In this document: positions 25,125 to 33,879 of the stretch, piece by piece
Layout of the letters: each line of letters begins with the position of its first letter
Numbering within the stretch: the stretch's first letter is position 1
Assembly (NCBI GenBank): GCA_018436595.1
Contig: JAHDLC010000026.1
Location: 1-64,000 of the forward strand
Direction: 5' to 3'
Source of the DNA: Synergistaceae bacterium
GTDB lineage: Bacteria; Synergistota; Synergistia; Synergistales; Aminobacteriaceae
Length of the DNA stretch: 64,000 nucleotides
Translations under genes and position numbers: made by a program
Notes under the pieces: generated by a model
What the model was told of the DNA's origin: nothing
Database searches by the model: none
What the model saw: only the letters and a program-made list of their open reading frames with translations

Positions 25125-26504
25125 ATGTCCGAGGAGGGTCCCGCCATTACTCATTCCCGTTCCCTGACGTCGGGGAAGATAGGTTCCCAGCTGCTCTTTC
25201 TCGCCATCCCCCTGCTGCTGGGGAACATTTTCCAGCAACTGTACAATTTTGTGGCAGCCATCATCGTCGGCCGGTACGTAGGAGAGGCGGCCTTCGCCGC
25301 CATAGGCGTCGGCGGGACGGTGATGAACCTGTTCATCTTTGTCCTCACCGGCTGCTGCACCGGCGTGTCCATCATCCTCGCCTCCCTGTTCGGAAAAGGG
25401 GATTTGCACAATCTGCGGAAGGAGTGCTTCCTGGCCGTGGTCTTCGGGGCAGGGTTCACCCTTTTCGTGAGTCTCGCCTCCATCGCCCTTCTCCCCTCCC
25501 TGCTCGAGGCGATTCACACCCCGGCGGAGATATTCGAGGGCACCAGGCAGTACCTGAACATCATCCTGGGAGGGCTCCTGGCGACCTTTTTCTACAATCT
25601 CTCCGCCGCCTCGCTCAGGGCCGTCGGAAATACCCGGTACGCCCTGGTTTTCCTGGTGACCGCCGTGATGCTCAACGCGGCTCTGACCTTCGTGCTTGTG
25701 GCCCTGTTCGGCTGCGGGATCGCGGGGGCCGCGTGGGCGACGGTCTTTTCCCAGGCCTGCTCCGCCCTGTTCTGCATGGCGTACATCAGGAAGAAGCTTC
25801 CCTTCCTTGTGCCGACGAAGGAGGATATGCGGTACGACGGGGCCCTGCTGAAAAAGACGATCCTTTTCGCCTCCCTTTCGGCTCTGCACCAGTCGAGCCT
25901 GTACATAGGCAAGCTGCTGGTGCAGGGGGCCGTGAACCTGCTGGGCACGGCGGCCATCGCAGCCTACACCGCCACGGGAAGGATCGAGGGACTCTCCCTC
26001 GCTGTGGGTGAAAGCGGGGCTGAATCCATCTCCGTCTTCGTTGCCCAGAATACCGGGGCGGGAAATCATACAAGGGCCCTGAAGGGGTTCCTGAAGGGGC
26101 TCGCCTCCCTGGCCCTCCTCAGCCTTTTCGTTTCCCTCACGCTGTTTGTTACCGCCCGTCCGGGCGTAATCCTGTTTGTAGGAGCAAACCAGGGAGAGGC
26201 GGTCGCCGAGGGAGTGGCCTATATGCAGTCCCTCTGTTTCTTCTACATTTTTTCCTACATCGGAAGCTCCTTCGTGGGCTTTTACAGGGGTACCGGCCGG
26301 ATCAACATTCCCTTTATCGGCACGACCCTCCAGATTTCCGTGCGTGTGGTCCTTTCGTACTGGCTCGCTCCCCTGCTGGGGCTGAAGGCTGTGGGGCTGG
26401 CCACGGGGATCGGCTGGATCTCCATCGTGACCTTCCAGCTCCTGGTTTTTTCCAGCATACGGAGAAGGGAGCGGCGGGAAGAAGCGGCCCTATCCGGCCG
26501 TTGA
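25125..26504 (+). CDS. MATE-family multidrug/metabolite efflux transporter
   Basis: A 459-residue membrane protein with 12 transmembrane helices in two MATE repeats. The first repeat has FLAIPLLLGNIFQQLYNFV and GRYVGEAAFAAIGVGGTVMN; the second has LSALHQSSLYIGKLLVQGAV and VAQNTGAGNHTRALKG. These antiporters use Na+ or H+ to export drugs or metabolites. The start is uncertain. The ATG at 25125 has no ribosome site but lies just after a TACAAT box. A GAGGAGGG site lies inside the frame, suggesting an alternative start codon (ATT) a few codons later. The gene is divergent from the SorC regulator. Confidence 0.9.
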   Translation: MSEEGPAITHSRSLTSGKIGSQLLFLAIPLLLGNIFQQLYNFVAAIIVGRYVGEAAFAAIGVGGTVMNLFIFVLTGCCTGVSIILASLFGKGDLHNLRKECFLAVVFGAGFTLFVSLASIALLPSLLEAIHTPAEIFEGTRQYLNIILGGLLATFFYNLSAASLRAVGNTRYALVFLVTAVMLNAALTFVLVALFGCGIAGAAWATVFSQACSALFCMAYIRKKLPFLVPTKEDMRYDGALLKKTILFASLSALHQSSLYIGKLLVQGAVNLLGTAAIAAYTATGRIEGLSLAVGESGAESISVFVAQNTGAGNHTRALKGFLKGLASLALLSLFVSLTLFVTARPGVILFVGANQGEAVAEGVAYMQSLCFFYIFSYIGSSFVGFYRGTGRINIPFIGTTLQISVRVVLSYWLAPLLGLKAVGLATGIGWISIVTFQLLVFSSIRRRERREEAALSGR

Positions 26505-26555
26505 AGAAAATGCCCTGAAAGGGGAAAATGGGAGATTAGGAGAATTTACCATTAT

Positions 26556-26735
26556 GGCAGAGGGAGTGTCACTGGGCATAAGGTGAATTCGACCCGCCAG
26601 GGTCGAAGAGAATATCCCCTGGGGGACAGCGCCAAGGCCGAGAAACCGACAGGGATGTCGGTTTCAGGCGCAGTTGTCAGGGATGACAATCTGCGCCGAC
26701 GGCCCAAGCGAGCACCGGTGACGCTCCCCGCTGCC
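26556..26735 (+). repeat. 180-bp structured repeat, copy B (candidate ncRNA)
   Basis: Same length and orientation as 11353-11532 and about 94% identical. The hairpin at offset 33-52 has an A-T pair at 37/48 where copy A has C-G. The hairpin at 112-142 has C-G at 114/140 where copy A has T-A. Both inner loops read GGGA (a GNRA tetraloop). Three of the remaining seven changes lie in loops (42, 97, 125); the others are at 16, 79, 80 and 144. It lies between the MATE gene and the glyoxalase-like gene in a 285-base gap that holds nothing else recognisable. Confidence 0.8.
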
Positions 26736-26789
26736 TGTAAAAAGTGAAAATAGAGCTTGTCCCTTTATTTCTAGCAGGAGGTATTCGTC

Positions 26790-27431
26790 ATGGGCTGCAT
26801 TCTGGATCATATCGCCGTTGCGGCACCCACTCTCGAAGCGGGAGCCGCCTTTGTCACTGAAACTCTGGGAGTTTCCCCCCAGGCCGGGGGGGAGCATCCC
26901 CGCATGGGAACCCACAATCTGCTTCTGCGCCTGGGCGACCGGGTGTACCTCGAGGTCATCGCGGCAAACCCCGCGGCCCCGGCTCCGGACCGTCCCCGAT
27001 GGTTCGCCCTGGATTCCCTTCCCGGGAACGCCGCTCCCTTCCTCGCCGCATGGGTGGCCCGGGCAGAAGACATCAGGACCTGGGCGGGAAAGTCCTCTGA
27101 GCCCCTGGGCCCGGTGGAATCCATGTCCCGGGGAACCCTGGAGTGGCTCATCACCATCCCGGAAGACGGCTCCCTGCCGCTGGGAACAGGCCCCGCCCTC
27201 ATCCAGTGGCAGCCCGGCGTACATCCCGCGTCGAAGCTCCAGGATCACGGGCTTTCCCTCGTGGGGCTGGACATCCATCACCCCGATCCGAAGCGGGTTT
27301 CCCGTTTGCTGGAATCCCTGGCTCTGGAAGGCCCCCTGTCGGTGAAACCCCTTCCCGAAGGCGCGGCTCCGTTCCTGGAGGCGCACATCGACACTCCCCG
27401 GGGCACCCGGGTTCTCCGGGCAGCCGGGTAG
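26790..27431 (+). CDS. VOC-family (glyoxalase-like) protein
   Basis: A 213-residue soluble protein opening CILDHIAVAAPTLEAGAAFV, the first strand-helix unit of vicinal-oxygen-chelate folds. Then LGVSPQAGGEHPRMGTHNLL and YLEVIA follow. The second half repeats the fold (LSLVGLDIHHPDPKRVSRLL). This is the pattern of the Glyoxalase_3 type, found near peptidases and hydrolases, with no established substrate. AGGAGG lies 6-7 bases before the ATG. It is 13 bases upstream of the M32 carboxypeptidase gene, so the two are cotranscribed. Confidence 0.78.
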   Translation: MGCILDHIAVAAPTLEAGAAFVTETLGVSPQAGGEHPRMGTHNLLLRLGDRVYLEVIAANPAAPAPDRPRWFALDSLPGNAAPFLAAWVARAEDIRTWAGKSSEPLGPVESMSRGTLEWLITIPEDGSLPLGTGPALIQWQPGVHPASKLQDHGLSLVGLDIHHPDPKRVSRLLESLALEGPLSVKPLPEGAAPFLEAHIDTPRGTRVLRAAG

Positions 27432-27444
27432 GAGGGAGCCCTTC

Positions 27445-28965
27445 ATGGCCGGCATGGAAAAGAAGCTGGAGGAGCTGAAAGCACGGCTCCGTGAAGTGAA
27501 CGACCTGAACAGCGCCGGGGCTCTGCTGTACTGGGACCAGGCCACATACATGCCTCCCGGCGGGGCGGAGGCCCGGGGACGCCAGATGGCGACACTGGCC
27601 CGGATCGCCCAGGAGAAGTTCATCGCCCCGGAGGTGGGCAGGCTGATCGACGATCTGCTCCCCTACGCCGGCAGCCTTCCCCCCGATTCGGACGATGGCT
27701 GCCTGATCCGGGCGGCGGACCGGGAATACCGGAAGGCCGTCCGCGTGCCTGCGGATTTCCTGGCGGCCTTTTCGGAGCATTCCGCCCTTTCCTACCAGGT
27801 ATGGACGGAGGCCCGCCCCGCCGACGATTTCAGGCGGGTCCTTCCCCTGCTGGAGAAGACCCTGGACCTGAGCCGCCGTCTGGCGGACTTTTTCCCGGGG
27901 TATGACCACATCGCAGACCCGCTCATCGACTTCTCCGACTACGGCATGAAGGCAGTGAGCGTAAGGAAGATCTTCGGGGAGCTCAGGGAACAGCTCGTGC
28001 CGCTGGTGCGGGCCGCCGCGGCCCGGGAAGCGGCCGACGATTCGTGCCTGAAGGGGCATTTCCCCAAAGAACGGCAGCTCGACTTCGGAAAGATGGTCAT
28101 CGGGACGTTCGGCTACGATTTCGCCAGGGGACGGCAGGATCTGACCCACCATCCCTTCGAGACACGGTTTTCCGTGGGCGACGTGCGCATCACCACCCGG
28201 ATCGACGAAGGAAACTTCGCCTACGGTTTCTTCTCCACCACCCACGAGTCGGGCCATGCACTGTACGAGCAGGGAGTGGCTCCCGACCTGGAGGGAAGCC
28301 TCCTGGCGGAGGGAACCAGCTCGGGGGTGCACGAGTCCCAGTCCCGCACGTGGGAAAACCTGGTCTCCCGGAGCCTGCCCTTCTGGGAACACTTCTATCC
28401 GAAGCTGCAGAAAGTCTTTCCGGACCGCCTGGAGACCGTTCCCCTGGAGACCTTCTACCGGGCGGTGAACAGAGTGGAGCCCTCCCTGATCCGCACCGAG
28501 GCCGACGAGCTGACCTACAACCTCCATGTCATGATCCGCTTCGAGCTGGAGCTGAGGATGCTGGAGGGAAGCCTGGAGGTGAAGGACCTGCCCGAGGCGT
28601 GGAACGCCGCGTACCTGGAGAATCTCGGGATCGCGCCCGAGGACAACGCCGACGGCTGCATGCAGGACGTCCACTGGTTCGGCGGCACTATCGGCGGGGC
28701 CTTCCAGGGGTACACCCTGGGGAACATCCTCTCCGCCCAGTTTTTTGAAAAAGCCCTGGAAACCCACTCCGGCATTTACGATGACATGCGCCTGGGAAAC
28801 TTCGCCGGACTTCACGGGTGGCTGAAGGAGAACATTTACCGGCACGGCAGCAAGTTCACCGCCCCCGAGCTGATCGAACGGGTCACCGGCAGAGGGCTGG
28901 ACATCGGGCCGTACCTCCGGTACCTGCGGGAAAAGTACGGCAAGCTCTACGGCTCGGAAAAATGA
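27445..28965 (+). CDS. M32 family metallocarboxypeptidase
   Basis: A 506-residue soluble protein of the thermostable carboxypeptidase 1 (Taq) family. The zinc site HESGH is at residues 267-271, with the downstream GTSSGVHESQSR motif (about 291-302) supplying the third ligand. The characteristic WDQATYMPPGGAEARG near residue 28 and QDVHWFGGTIGGAFQGYTLG near 412 are both present. M32 enzymes remove C-terminal amino acids from peptides in the cytoplasm, which suits peptide fermentation. Length matches the family (about 500). It is followed by a strong terminator. Confidence 0.95.
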   Translation: MAGMEKKLEELKARLREVNDLNSAGALLYWDQATYMPPGGAEARGRQMATLARIAQEKFIAPEVGRLIDDLLPYAGSLPPDSDDGCLIRAADREYRKAVRVPADFLAAFSEHSALSYQVWTEARPADDFRRVLPLLEKTLDLSRRLADFFPGYDHIADPLIDFSDYGMKAVSVRKIFGELREQLVPLVRAAAAREAADDSCLKGHFPKERQLDFGKMVIGTFGYDFARGRQDLTHHPFETRFSVGDVRITTRIDEGNFAYGFFSTTHESGHALYEQGVAPDLEGSLLAEGTSSGVHESQSRTWENLVSRSLPFWEHFYPKLQKVFPDRLETVPLETFYRAVNRVEPSLIRTEADELTYNLHVMIRFELELRMLEGSLEVKDLPEAWNAAYLENLGIAPEDNADGCMQDVHWFGGTIGGAFQGYTLGNILSAQFFEKALETHSGIYDDMRLGNFAGLHGWLKENIYRHGSKFTAPELIERVTGRGLDIGPYLRYLREKYGKLYGSEK

Positions 28966-28987
28966 TGGGGCCCAGTCACTTCATCAT

Positions 28988-29026
28988 CCCCCGGCGGAGG
29001 AACTTCCACCGGGGGTTTTCTTTTTC
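28988..29026 (+). terminator. Rho-independent terminator
   Basis: A GC-rich stem (28988-28997 with 29006-29015, one mismatch) followed by a T-rich run, 23 bases after the carboxypeptidase stop. Confidence 0.85.
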
Positions 29027-29105
29027 CGAAAGAGTGCCGTAAATGTCAGAAAGCACTAAAAATCCTTCTCATGCGAAGTAAATTCCCCGGCATTCTATAA
29101 TAATA

Positions 29106-29134
29106 CAATTTTAAATTGGTCTTGTCATATTGAC
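29106..29134. promoter_or_regulatory. Two adjacent inverted repeats upstream of the etf operon
   Basis: CAATTT-T-AAATTG (29106-29118) is a perfect inverted repeat, and GTCA-TAT-TGAC (29124-29134) is a second one. Both lie in an AT-rich island (about 29040-29170) directly before etfB. They look like operator sites, but no matching regulator gene is adjacent. Confidence 0.45.
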
Positions 29135-29190
29135 TTTTCGTAGTAATATGTTTTTTTATTCGCTTTTATTTTTGGACAGGAGGTGCGGCC

Positions 29191-29988
29191 GTGCGGATCG
29201 GAGTGCTGGTGAAGCAGGTTCCCGCGACGGAAAACGTCAGGATCGACGAAGAGACGGGAACCATGGTGCGGGAAGGCGTAGAGGCGGAGCTGAACCCTCT
29301 CGACCTTCACGCCGTGGAGGAGGCGGTCAGGCTGAAGGACCGTCTCGGAGAAGGAACGGAGATCACGGTGATTTCCATGGGGCCGCCCCAGGCACAGAAA
29401 GCGGTACGGGCCGCCATCGCCATGGGGTGCGACAGGGGACTGCTTCTGTCCGACAGGCGGTTTGCCGGGTCCGATACCCTGGCCACCGCCAGGACCCTCG
29501 CAGCGGGAGTACAGAAGGCCGGCGGCTTCGACCTCCTGCTCTCGGGCGAACGGGCCACCGACGGCGAAACGGGGCAGGTCGGCCCTGCCGTGGGGCAGAT
29601 CCTCGGGCTGTCGGTGCTCACCTTCGTGAGCGCCGTTGAATCGGCCGCAAAGGGCTCCCTTGTAGTCCGGCGGGCGGTGGAGGGAGGTCACGAGCGGGTC
29701 GAGGCACCCCTTCCGGCCATGCTCTCGGTGGTGAAGGAGATCAATACCCCCCGGCTGTGCACCCTGGGAGGAAAGATCCGGGCGAAGAAGACTGAGATCC
29801 CCGTTCTCGGGGCAGACGATCTTCCCATTCCTCCGGAGCTCCTCGGCCTTCCGGGCTCGCCGACGAAAGTGGTGAAGGTGTCCTATCCCCAGATCACCCG
29901 GTCGGGAAAGAAAGTAGCCGCCGCAGACAGCCTGAACGGCGCCGTTGAGGAAATCCTCAGCGTGCTCCGGGGCCGCGGGATCGTGTAG
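29191..29988 (+). CDS. etfB: Electron transfer flavoprotein beta subunit
   Basis: A 265-residue protein of the adenine-nucleotide alpha-hydrolase fold. It opens MRIGVLVKQVPATENVRIDE. It has the LNPLDLHAVEEAVRLKD strand-helix, the SGERATDGETGQVGP loop (about 129-143) that binds the nucleotide, and the LPAMLSVVKEINTPRLCTL signature. With EtfA it carries electrons between a dehydrogenase and the electron-transfer chain, using FAD. It is first in a four-gene operon with etfA, a hydroxyacid dehydrogenase and a YkvI permease-like protein. The GTG start is supported by AGGAGG. Confidence 0.95.
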   Translation: MRIGVLVKQVPATENVRIDEETGTMVREGVEAELNPLDLHAVEEAVRLKDRLGEGTEITVISMGPPQAQKAVRAAIAMGCDRGLLLSDRRFAGSDTLATARTLAAGVQKAGGFDLLLSGERATDGETGQVGPAVGQILGLSVLTFVSAVESAAKGSLVVRRAVEGGHERVEAPLPAMLSVVKEINTPRLCTLGGKIRAKKTEIPVLGADDLPIPPELLGLPGSPTKVVKVSYPQITRSGKKVAAADSLNGAVEEILSVLRGRGIV

Positions 29989-30000
29989 GAGGAAACCGCC

Positions 30001-30993
30001 ATGAACGAAGAATACCGCGGAGTCTGGACCCTCAGCGAAGTGCGGGAGGGCAGGATACATCCCGTTTCATACGAACTTCTCGCCTGGGGAAGGGACCTTG
30101 CAGACACCCTTGGCGTTCCCCTGTCGGCGGTGCTTCTCGGCTCCGGCGTTACGGAACAGGCTCCGGAACTGATCGTCCACGGAGCTGACCAGGTGTACGT
30201 GGTGGACGACCCGAACCTGGCTCATTTCAAAGCGGACAGTTTTTCCAAAACCCTGGCCGAGCTGGTGAACCGTCACAGGCCGGAAATTTTCATCGCCTCG
30301 GCCACCTCCTCCGGCAGGACTGTGATGCCAGTGCTCTACGCGGACCTCGAGACGGGGCTGACGGCAGACTGCACCGAACTGGGCATCGACACAAAAGAAC
30401 GCCTGCTGCTCCAGACCAGGCCCGCCATCGGGGGAAACGTGATGGCGGACATCAAAACGCCCCTCAGAAGGCCCCAGATGTGCACCGTGAGGCCGAGGTC
30501 GAAGAAACCCCTTCCTCCGGACCGGTCGCGGACCGGCAGGATCATTGCCGAGAAGGCCGTTCCCGGCTCCCTTTCGTCTGTGATGAAGCTCCTGGAGTTC
30601 CTGCCGGAGAAGAACGTGGGCGCACCCCTGCAGGACGCCGAGGTCATCGTGGCGGGCGGAAAGGGGATGAAGAAGGGGGCGAATTTCGCCCTGCTGGAAG
30701 AGCTGGCCGGTCTCCTCGGAGGCTCCGTGGGGGCATCGCGGACCGCCGTCGACCTGAACTGGGCGCCCTATTCCTCCCAGGTAGGGCTGTCGGGCAAATC
30801 GGTGACGCCGAAGCTCTACATCGCCTGCGGCATCTCCGGGGCGGTGCAGCACCTCGCCGGGATGTCCGCAGCGGATACGGTCATTGCCGTCAATACCGAC
30901 CCGGAGGCCCCCATCTTCCGGGTGGCGGACCTGGCCATCGTGGGCGATGTCCTTGAAGTGATTCCCGCGCTCATAGGGAGGCTGAAATCATGA
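30001..30993 (+). CDS. etfA: Electron transfer flavoprotein alpha subunit
   Basis: A 330-residue subunit. An N-terminal alpha/beta domain (residues 1-200) is followed by the FAD-binding domain with VIVAGGKGMKKGANFALLEE (about 216-235), GASRTAVDLNWAP, QVGLSGKSVTPKLYIACGIS and IAVNTDPEAPIFRVADLAIV, all classic EtfA motifs. It holds the electron-transferring FAD. No N-terminal ferredoxin domain is present, unlike LctC of Acetobacterium woodii. It starts 12 bases after etfB with AGGAGG before the ATG, and overlaps the next gene by 4 bases. Confidence 0.95.
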   Translation: MNEEYRGVWTLSEVREGRIHPVSYELLAWGRDLADTLGVPLSAVLLGSGVTEQAPELIVHGADQVYVVDDPNLAHFKADSFSKTLAELVNRHRPEIFIASATSSGRTVMPVLYADLETGLTADCTELGIDTKERLLLQTRPAIGGNVMADIKTPLRRPQMCTVRPRSKKPLPPDRSRTGRIIAEKAVPGSLSSVMKLLEFLPEKNVGAPLQDAEVIVAGGKGMKKGANFALLEELAGLLGGSVGASRTAVDLNWAPYSSQVGLSGKSVTPKLYIACGISGAVQHLAGMSAADTVIAVNTDPEAPIFRVADLAIVGDVLEVIPALIGRLKS

Positions 30994-32447
30994 CGGGCAC
31001 CTTTTTCGGAAACACCGACGCCCTTCGGGAGCGGTACGGAAAAATCACCCCGGAGATCCTCCGGGAGATACAGGAGGCCGCCGGAGCGAAGAACGTGGTG
31101 GCCGGGGACCCCGAAGCCCTGGAGAGCTACGCCTCCGACGAGGCGGGCATCATGTTCACCTCCATGCCGGACGCCGTGGTGAAGGGGGAAAGCGCCGAAC
31201 AGGTGGCGGCAGTCATGAAGGTGGCGTCGAAGCACAGAATCCCGGTCACCCCCAGGGGTGCCGGAAGCGGCCTCGCCGGTGCGGCGGTGCCCCTGTGCGG
31301 CGGCATTGTCCTCTCCCTCGAGAAGATGAACCGCATCCTCGAGATCGACCCGGTGAACCGGGTGGCCGTGGTGGAGCCCGGCGTGGTGACTAACGAGCTG
31401 TGCAAGGCTGTGGCCGAGGAAGGGTTCCTCTATGCGGGATACCCCATGAGCACCGAGACGAGCTTCATCGGCGGCAACGTGGCCACCAACGCCGGAGGAG
31501 GCAAGGTCATCCGGTACGGCAATACCCGGCGGCACGTGCTCGGCCTGGAGGTGGTCCTCCCCACGGGAACGGTGCTGAACCTCGGAGGCAGGATCCGGAA
31601 GGACACATGGGGCTACAGCCTGATGCAGCTCATGGTCGGTTCCGAGGGCACTCTTGGAATTATTACGAAAGTCATCGTCAACCTCGAGCCGAAACCCGGC
31701 AAGACGGTGAACCTCCTGGTGGCCTTCCCGGACCTTGATTCCGCCGTGGACAGCGTGGCGAAGGTTGTCCGCACCGGGATCAGCGTCATCTCCTGCGAGC
31801 TGATGGACAAGCTCTCGGTGAATATCGCCGCTTCCCACGTGAACACGGAGCTCCCCTACCAGGACAGGGCCGACGCCTTCCTCCTCATCCAGATCGAGGG
31901 AGACTCGGACGAACGGCTCGAGGAAGGGTACGAGAAGGTCGGGACCCTCTGCCTCGAGAACGGGGCGCTGGAGGTTTTCGTGGCGGAGAGCCGGACCGAG
32001 TCGGGCATGATCTGGAACATACGGCAGAACCTCGCCGAGGCCATGCGGGCCCATGATCCATACTGCTCCCTGAGCGGCGACATGGTGGTTCCCCTGTCCA
32101 CCGTCCCCGAGATGGTTGAGGAGATCCGGAAAGCGGGAAAGGAACGGGGCATCACTGTGGGGATCCTCGGCCACATCGCCGACGGGAACCTGCACCCCAT
32201 CATCTTCAAGCCCGCCGGCATGGAACCCATGGAATGGGCGGAGTACGCCGAGGCCTTCTACGACGACCTCACCTCGGTGGCGATCCGCCTCGGCGGTGTG
32301 GGCAGCGGAGAGCACGGCATAGGCTACGTGAAGATGCCCATCTTCCTCCACTCCAAGCCGGCGGAGGAAATAGAGATCATGAGAGGAATCAAGCGGTCCT
32401 TCGACCCCGACGGGATCCTGAACCCCGGGAAACTGCTCGGCAGCTGA
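30990..32447 (+). CDS. FAD-linked 2-hydroxyacid (lactate/glycolate-type) dehydrogenase
   Basis: A 485-residue flavoprotein of the GlcD/LctD family. The FAD_binding_4 domain has TPRGAGSGLAGAAVPLCGG (about 86-104) and GGNVATNAGGGKVIRYGNTR. The C-terminal FAD-linked oxidase domain has GILGHIADGNLHP (about 388-400) and the metal-binding GEHGIGYVK. It oxidises a 2-hydroxy acid such as lactate, glycolate or 2-hydroxyglutarate and passes electrons to Etf. The gene starts on an ATGA overlap with etfA, so it is translationally coupled. In A. woodii the LctBCD complex is electron-bifurcating; that ability is inferred here only from gene order. Confidence 0.9.
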   Translation: MTGTFFGNTDALRERYGKITPEILREIQEAAGAKNVVAGDPEALESYASDEAGIMFTSMPDAVVKGESAEQVAAVMKVASKHRIPVTPRGAGSGLAGAAVPLCGGIVLSLEKMNRILEIDPVNRVAVVEPGVVTNELCKAVAEEGFLYAGYPMSTETSFIGGNVATNAGGGKVIRYGNTRRHVLGLEVVLPTGTVLNLGGRIRKDTWGYSLMQLMVGSEGTLGIITKVIVNLEPKPGKTVNLLVAFPDLDSAVDSVAKVVRTGISVISCELMDKLSVNIAASHVNTELPYQDRADAFLLIQIEGDSDERLEEGYEKVGTLCLENGALEVFVAESRTESGMIWNIRQNLAEAMRAHDPYCSLSGDMVVPLSTVPEMVEEIRKAGKERGITVGILGHIADGNLHPIIFKPAGMEPMEWAEYAEAFYDDLTSVAIRLGGVGSGEHGIGYVKMPIFLHSKPAEEIEIMRGIKRSFDPDGILNPGKLLGS

Positions 32448-32525
32448 CAGGTGTTCCGGGGCCCGGATCCGGGACCCCGGCCGGGGAAGTTTTGAACAGG
32501 AGACACGAGAGGAGCAGGGAACGGC

Positions 32526-33647
32526 ATGAAATCGAAGAGTGACATGGGAATTCTGGCTGTGGCCTTTGTCTGGTTCACCACCCATTTCGGCGGCGGCTTC
32601 GCCAGCGGGAGACAGCTCGTTGATTTTTTCGTATCCTACGGATGGTACGCCCTGATCACCCCCGTCCTGTCCATTGCCATCGTCACGGCGGTGCTCTACT
32701 ATGCGTGGAGCTTCGCCGTAACCTACAAAACGTTCGACTACAGGGCATGGGGCAACCAGTATTTCAAACCCTTCGAGGCCATCTTCTCCAACGCCTACGA
32801 AGTCATGTACATCCTTATCCTTCTCATCGCGTCGGCGGTGGCCTTCGCCACCGGAGGCACGGTGATGAAGCAGATCCTCGGGACACCCTACGTAATGAAC
32901 ACGGTGATCGTGGCGGTCTTCATCTTCTTCCTGACCATCTTCGGCGCGGAGATGGTGCGGAGGGCCGCCTCCACCATGGCGGTCATCATCATTGCGGGGA
33001 TGACCTTCATTTACGTGGCGAACCTCGTGACAAACTTCCCCAAGCTGCTTGAGGTCATCCGCACAGCCCCGTCCCCGAAGGGCTTTGTGGAGGCTTTCTG
33101 GGCATCCATGAAGTATGCCGGTTTCCAGGCCTGCGCCATGGGGGCCTACATCGCCGTGGCCGATGCCCTGACGACCAGGGAGGACGCCCGGAAAACATCC
33201 GTCTGGGGCTTTCTCATCAACGCGGGAGTACTCTGGCTTGCCACCGCGGGGGTGCTTCTCCACTATCCGGCCATCCTCCAGGAAAGCGTGCCCGTGCTGT
33301 ACGTGGCGGCCCACGGCGGAGGCGGCGCTTTCGGCACGGCCATCGTGTCCCTCCTGATTTTCCTGGCAGTCATCTCCACCGGCGTGAGCCTCATCTTCGG
33401 CGGCGCCAGGCGCATCGTGGCCTTCTGGGGAAGAACCCGGGGCTCCTCCGTCGCCGGCGACAGGAAGGTGAACATCGCCGCATCCCTCATCTATGTCCTC
33501 ATCACCTGGGGCATCGCCCTGTTCGGCCTCATCCCGCTGGTTGCCAAGGGGTACGGCTACATGGGAACCCTTTCCTTCCCGCTGCTCATCCTGCCGGTCG
33601 TCCTCATCGGCCTGCTCCGGTCGAAAGACTGGGGAAAGAACGCCTGA
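32526..33647 (+). CDS. YkvI-family membrane protein
   Basis: A 373-residue protein with about ten transmembrane helices and no soluble domain. It begins with the YkvI-type first helix (AFVWFTTHFGGGFASGRQ, about 13-30). It belongs to the uncharacterised YkvI group, which resembles LeuT-fold amino-acid/organic-cation carriers, including a GGGFASGRQ-like broken helix. It lies 78 bases after the hydroxyacid dehydrogenase in the same direction. Supplying the dehydrogenase substrate is a reasonable idea that has no direct support. Confidence 0.78.
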   Translation: MKSKSDMGILAVAFVWFTTHFGGGFASGRQLVDFFVSYGWYALITPVLSIAIVTAVLYYAWSFAVTYKTFDYRAWGNQYFKPFEAIFSNAYEVMYILILLIASAVAFATGGTVMKQILGTPYVMNTVIVAVFIFFLTIFGAEMVRRAASTMAVIIIAGMTFIYVANLVTNFPKLLEVIRTAPSPKGFVEAFWASMKYAGFQACAMGAYIAVADALTTREDARKTSVWGFLINAGVLWLATAGVLLHYPAILQESVPVLYVAAHGGGGAFGTAIVSLLIFLAVISTGVSLIFGGARRIVAFWGRTRGSSVAGDRKVNIAASLIYVLITWGIALFGLIPLVAKGYGYMGTLSFPLLILPVVLIGLLRSKDWGKNA

Positions 33648-33879
33648 AAATCTTTCGGGGGAGGGGGGCACCCTGTCCTCTCTCCCCTCCTTTCCTTCCG
33701 CATCCATCCGCCCCATATTCAAAACCATCTCCGGCACAGTTCCCTTGACCTTCGGGAAAAAAGCGGGTACATTCTCTGAAGCCGGCCGGTTATAACCAGA
33801 AGAGCAGACCGGACACACCGCTGACGGGAAAGGAAGGAGAGCCGCAGTAAAAAGCAAATACCGCCTTCTGAGCGCCCTG

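Noticed and set aside
30816-33857. A 1013-codon open frame on the minus strand, antisense to the hydroxyacid dehydrogenase and YkvI genes
   Set aside because: It is a long antisense shadow of genuine high-GC genes with no ribosome site, an unusual residue mix (many Arg, His, Gly), and no recognisable domain.
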